Made by a program: the position numbers and the translations under genes
The notes under the pieces: generated by a model
Database searches by the model: none
Told to the model about the DNA's origin: nothing
What the model saw: only the letters and a program-made list of their open reading frames with translations
In this document: positions 63,080 to 64,000 of the stretch, piece by piece
How positions within the stretch are numbered: position 1 is the first letter of the stretch
Layout: every line of letters begins with the position of its first letter
Assembly: GCA_016218825.1 (NCBI GenBank)
Contig: JACRCV010000015.1
Location: 1-64,000, forward strand
Direction of reading: 5' to 3'
Source: Deltaproteobacteria bacterium
GTDB lineage: Bacteria > Myxococcota > XYA12-FULL-58-9
DNA length: 64,000 bases

Positions 63080-64000
63080 TCAGTCCTTCCGGCAGGCCCG
63101 CAGCTGGATGTACGGCATCGTGACGTCGACGCTGGCGGCGCCGGCCGCGGCGCTCGTGAACGCTCCTACGTCCACGTCGTGGGCGTGGCCACCGTTGTCC
63201 GTGGAGTTGAACGCGGCGACGTCGACGCCGTGCGTATGGCCGGCGGCCGCAATCAGCGGGGTTTCGTTGAGGCTGCCGCTGCCGGAGCTCACATCGTGGG
63301 AGTCACCGGCCCACACTTGGCCGGGCGACAGGACGCTGGTGTTGGTGGGGGCGACGATGCTGCTGCCGCCTTGCTTGCGGATCTCGTGGTTGTGCCCGCC
63401 GCCGGAGACGGAGGTCGTGCTCGGCGGATCGACGCCGTGGTTGTGGGCACCGACGGCGGTGCTGGTGGTGTTCGGCGGATCGATGCCGTGGGTGTGCTGC
63501 GGCACCGCGGTGATCTCGCGCAGACCCTGATTGCCCACGCCCACGCCGACCATGCCTTCGACGCTGCCACCCGCCGGCAGGCCGACGACGGTGCGGCCGC
63601 GCGCCGCCTGGTACTCCGACCAACCGGGCGGACAGGCGCCGGCGAAGAAGCCGATCAAGCCGGGCGGGGTCTGGCGGCGGACCGTCATGCCGACGACGGA
63701 GCGGTCGATGGCCATGGTGGCGAGCGTCGCGACGCCGTTCGACGACGGGTTGCTGACGGCCTCGAGGCCGTTGCTGTCGCCGACGCTCTTCTTGCCCACG
63801 AGCACGTAGCCGTCGCCGGCGCCGAGCGCGTCGAAGGTCGACGAGGCGCCGAGCAGGTGCAGCGCGAGGACGAGCTGCCCGTCCGCCGCCAAGCCCTGGA
63901 TATTGCCGGCCGAGGCGAGGACGACGACGTAGTCGTTCGGGATGTTGCCGGGGTTTGCGGCCCACAGCAGCACGTCGCGGAGCTTCTGGGCCTCGGTGGT
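63080..64000 (-). CDS. Tail-collar-like His-rich protein, 5' end outside window
   Basis: 306 C-terminal residues are visible; the frame stays open to the right edge. The motif GLIGFFAGACPPGWSEYQ followed by GRTVVGLPAGGS is the phage tail-collar/tail-fibre signature, and the end MPYIQLRACRKD is typical of such proteins. Between them are repeated HxH words (HTHGID, HNHGVD, HNHE, HTHGVD, HAHDVD), which in phage fibres can bind metal ions along a trimer axis. There are no phage genes nearby in the window, so this may be a domesticated surface or fibre protein. The number of domains upstream is unknown. Confidence 0.85.
   Translation of the reverse strand, partial: TTEAQKLRDVLLWAANPGNIPNDYVVVLASAGNIQGLAADGQLVLALHLLGASSTFDALGAGDGYVLVGKKSVGDSNGLEAVSNPSSNGVATLATMAIDRSVVGMTVRRQTPPGLIGFFAGACPPGWSEYQAARGRTVVGLPAGGSVEGMVGVGVGNQGLREITAVPQHTHGIDPPNTTSTAVGAHNHGVDPPSTTSVSGGGHNHEIRKQGGSSIVAPTNTSVLSPGQVWAGDSHDVSSGSGSLNETPLIAAAGHTHGVDVAAFNSTDNGGHAHDVDVGAFTSAAAGAASVDVTMPYIQLRACRKD

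Noticed and set aside
63080-64000. Evidence for a prophage at the right edge
   Set aside because: Only one tail-collar-like gene is visible; there are no integrase, terminase, capsid or other tail genes in the window.

Overview
The window is a high-GC, gene-dense bacterial chromosome segment. It most resembles a myxobacterium-like lineage (Myxococcota or former Deltaproteobacteria). This is inferred from gene content: MopE-type metal-binding motifs in lipoproteins, a DUF4388 receiver protein, an FHA-GAF-cyclase, HEAT-repeat and chemosensory genes in one cluster, and a very large multihaem cytochrome. No rRNA, tRNA, CRISPR array, prophage or insertion sequence was recognised. Many gene pairs overlap by 4 bp (ATGA or GTGA), so operons can be read directly.

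Layout. 0-9.3 kb: a truncated membrane protein, a Cys-rich lipoprotein, an FHA-GAF-adenylate cyclase, a MopE-like lipoprotein, and a giant protein with decayed cyclase and ATPase domains plus TPRs. 9.3-13.8 kb: succinate dehydrogenase sdhCAB and malate dehydrogenase. 14-16.3 kb: a receiver-GGDEF protein, fabI and dut. 16.4-28.7 kb: an eleven-gene chemosensory cluster (DUF4388-receiver, cheY, cheA, two cheW, zinc-ribbon pseudo-receiver, HEAT protein, cheR, cheB, coiled-coil GAF protein, cheY) with no chemoreceptor gene. 28.7-41.4 kb: a glycosyltransferase, a haem-binding protein, hutU-hutI, YceI, a PfkB kinase, a CDP-alcohol phosphatidyltransferase-GtrA fusion, a partial complex I set nuoEFJK, hldE and a galT-like gene.

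41.4-50.5 kb (minus strand) is the most striking locus. It is a four-gene run encoding (i) a 972-residue fusion of a cNMP-type sensor fold, four Cys groups for Fe-S clusters, an FAD/NAD(P) oxidoreductase and a cytochrome-b-like membrane domain; (ii) a membrane TPR protein; (iii) a secreted cytochrome with 33 CXXCH haem motifs; and (iv) an exported protein that looks like an outer-membrane beta-barrel. Together they read as a candidate electron route from NAD(P)H across the inner membrane and periplasm to the outer membrane. It is unlike the recognised Mtr or Pcc gene sets in its first two components. An ECF sigma / membrane anti-sigma / Spy-like sensor cassette is transcribed divergently from it.

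52-64 kb: a receiver-EAL protein, a very large Fn3-type lipoprotein, a small lipoprotein, a B12-binding radical SAM enzyme, a repeat-rich region of about 2 kb with tandem hairpins, a gene fragment and a HigBA-type toxin-antitoxin pair between 34-bp direct repeats, then a two-component system preceded by a (GTT)12 microsatellite, and a truncated tail-collar-like His-rich protein. A 24-nt exact repeat and a related GC-rich hairpin element recur at three distant places.
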